Shown: piece by piece, positions 5,539 through 6,708 of the stretch
Numbering within the stretch: position 1 is the first letter of the stretch
Layout of the letters: each line of letters opens with the position of its first letter
Origin: a bacterium
GTDB taxonomy: Bacteria > Desulfobacterota > S145-22
Assembly: GCA_027073795.1 (NCBI GenBank)
Contig: JALTEW010000343.1
Span: forward strand, 1-6,708
Length of the DNA: 6,708 nt
Direction of reading: 5' to 3'
Made by a program: the position numbers and the translations under genes
The notes under the pieces: model-generated
What the model was told of the DNA's origin: nothing
Databases searched by the model: none
The model's input: the letters and a program-made list of their open reading frames with translations, nothing else

Positions 5539-6704
5539 GTCTCGGGGGACGTGTCTCCTTCCGTGCTGATGAGTAGCACCGTGCTGGTCTCATTCAGTTG
5601 AAGTGCCTTTCGAATCGTTTTTCCCTCGGGGTGCCCCATGATAAACTCCAGGATGCCACAGGTTACAGCCCCCGATTCCCCGGATACGATGGGGCTGTCT
5701 CCGCGAACCGGCGCCGCGAGGATCCGCATGCCATTGGCGGCTACCCAATCGGGGCAGGAAATGTAGCCGTGGGCATAATCTCTCAGGATTTCCCAACTGA
5801 TGGTGCTGGGTTCCCCGCAGGCCAGGCCTGCCATAAGGGTATGCAGGTCGCCCCTCACCTTATGGGGCCTTCCGTCGCCTGCAATGGCTGATCGATAGAT
5901 GCAGTCTGCCTGATCGGGTTCCACGATGGTGGTAATGGGACGTTTATCTCCCATCTCGGAGGTCAGGAATCCCAAGACCGCCCCAGCGAAAGAGCCTACA
6001 CCAGCCTGCAGAAAGAGATGTGTAAGCCGTTTGACACCCTGTGTATCGAGTTGTTTCAGGGTTTCCAAGGCAAGGGTGGTATATCCTTGCATGATCCAGA
6101 TAGGGATATCTTCATAGCCTGGCCATGTGGTGTCCTGGATGATTGCCCATCCATGTTCTTGGCCCATGCGGTAGGAGAGCCGTACGGTATCATCGTAATT
6201 CAGGTCCGTGATACTGGCTTCAGCGCCATGGGAACGGATATTTTCCAGCCGGGTGGGAGCGGATCCCTTGGGCATATAGATTACGGCCTTATGACCCAGT
6301 TGCTGAGCTACCCAGGCTACGGCGCGCCCATGGTTTCCATCGGTAGCTGTCGTAAAGGTAGTCTGGCCAAGGCGCTGTTTGACCTCGGGGGAGCGGAGTA
6401 TGCCAAAGGAAACCTCGCGGATATCCTTCCCAAGTTTTTCTGTTAGGTACCGTCCGATAGCATAAGAGGCCCCCAGGACCTTAAAGGCGTTTAAACCGAA
6501 GCGGTAAGACTCGTCTTTCACAAATAGCCGGCCAACCTTAAGCGCGCGTGCGAGATTGGGAAGCTCAACGAGGGGTGTGGGGGCATAATGGGGGAAACTT
6601 TTATGATAGGTTTGTGCCTTTTCCGCTTCTTCCCTCGTAAAGGATGAAAGAACCCCACCGGTTCCAGGGGATTTGGGGGATGGGTTCGGGGCGAATTTAA
6701 TCAC
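5499..6704 (-). CDS. ygeX: Diaminopropionate ammonia-lyase (YgeX type)
   Basis: This is a cytosolic PLP enzyme of fold type II that converts 2,3-diaminopropionate (D or L) to pyruvate and two ammonia. As 401 residues it matches E. coli YgeX (398) end to end by eye. The PLP lysine is Lys75 in VKDESYRFGLNAFK. The two acid residues that abstract the alpha proton from the D and L substrates correspond to Asp122 (TTATDGNHGRAVAW) and Asp191 (IIQDTTWPGY). The pair of cysteines that forms a disulfide near the active site in the E. coli enzyme is kept (Cys268 in EPDQADCIYRS, Cys296 in AGLACGEP). The PLP phosphate cradle QAGVGSFAG and the closing STEGDTSPETYREIVW are also present. The start is GTG 6704-6702 (Met-Ile-Lys); the window ends 4 bases upstream, so ribosome site and promoter are unseen and a slightly longer N-terminus is not excluded. 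It is convergent with fmt, with no functional link apparent. Confidence 0.95.
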   Translation of the reverse strand: MIKFAPNPSPKSPGTGGVLSSFTREEAEKAQTYHKSFPHYAPTPLVELPNLARALKVGRLFVKDESYRFGLNAFKVLGASYAIGRYLTEKLGKDIREVSFGILRSPEVKQRLGQTTFTTATDGNHGRAVAWVAQQLGHKAVIYMPKGSAPTRLENIRSHGAEASITDLNYDDTVRLSYRMGQEHGWAIIQDTTWPGYEDIPIWIMQGYTTLALETLKQLDTQGVKRLTHLFLQAGVGSFAGAVLGFLTSEMGDKRPITTIVEPDQADCIYRSAIAGDGRPHKVRGDLHTLMAGLACGEPSTISWEILRDYAHGYISCPDWVAANGMRILAAPVRGDSPIVSGESGAVTCGILEFIMGHPEGKTIRKALQLNETSTVLLISTEGDTSPETYREIVWYGHFPS

Positions 6705-6708
6705 AGGC

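Noticed and set aside
5575..5585. AGCAC-GTGCT inverted repeat as a terminator near the end of the lyase gene
   Set aside because: It lies inside conserved coding sequence and has no T tract on either strand.
6018..6446. Plus-strand open frame of 142 codons inside the lyase gene
   Set aside because: The minus-strand lyase matches its family throughout, and this frame has no recognisable motif or ribosome site; a shadow frame.

Overview
The window looks like ordinary chromosome of a Gram-negative bacterium, most likely a deltaproteobacterium (Desulfobacterota, possibly syntrophic or anaerobic). That placement is an inference from PstB and Lgt sequence style and gene order; there is no rRNA here to confirm it. 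The window is densely packed with seven recognisable genes, one doubtful small cysteine-rich ORF and no RNA genes. I see no CRISPR array, no insertion sequence and no phage gene.

Left part (1-2387, + strand): the distal end of a phosphate uptake locus. It holds the 3' two thirds of pstA, then pstB, joined by a 4-bp ATGA overlap, and phoU after a 177-bp spacer. PstA and PstB are the permease and ATPase of the high-affinity phosphate ABC transporter. PhoU is its regulatory partner, linking transporter state to the PhoR/PhoB system. pstS, pstC and the 5' end of pstA lie outside the window. The pstB-phoU spacer carries short degenerate repeats with a 7-bp period.

Middle part (2482-5276, + strand): a compact housekeeping block, lspA-lgt-def-fmt. 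Neighbours overlap by 29 bp (lspA/lgt) and 4 bp (lgt/def), and def and fmt are 2 bp apart, so translation is probably coupled along the block. It pairs two lipoprotein maturation enzymes (prolipoprotein diacylglyceryl transferase and signal peptidase II) with the two enzymes of the N-formylmethionine cycle (Met-tRNA formyltransferase and peptide deformylase). A 94-bp spacer with two weak hairpin/T-tract elements separates it from phoU.

Right part (5277-6708): a possible 97-codon cysteine-rich ORF follows fmt and runs 40 bp into the 3' end of a convergent minus-strand gene. That gene encodes a near-certain diaminopropionate ammonia-lyase (YgeX type), complete or nearly so, with its start 4 bases from the window edge.

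I found no convincing new multi-gene system. The points most worth a second look are the cysteine-rich ORF after fmt, the cysteine-crowded active-site loop of Lgt, and the heptad repeats between pstB and phoU.
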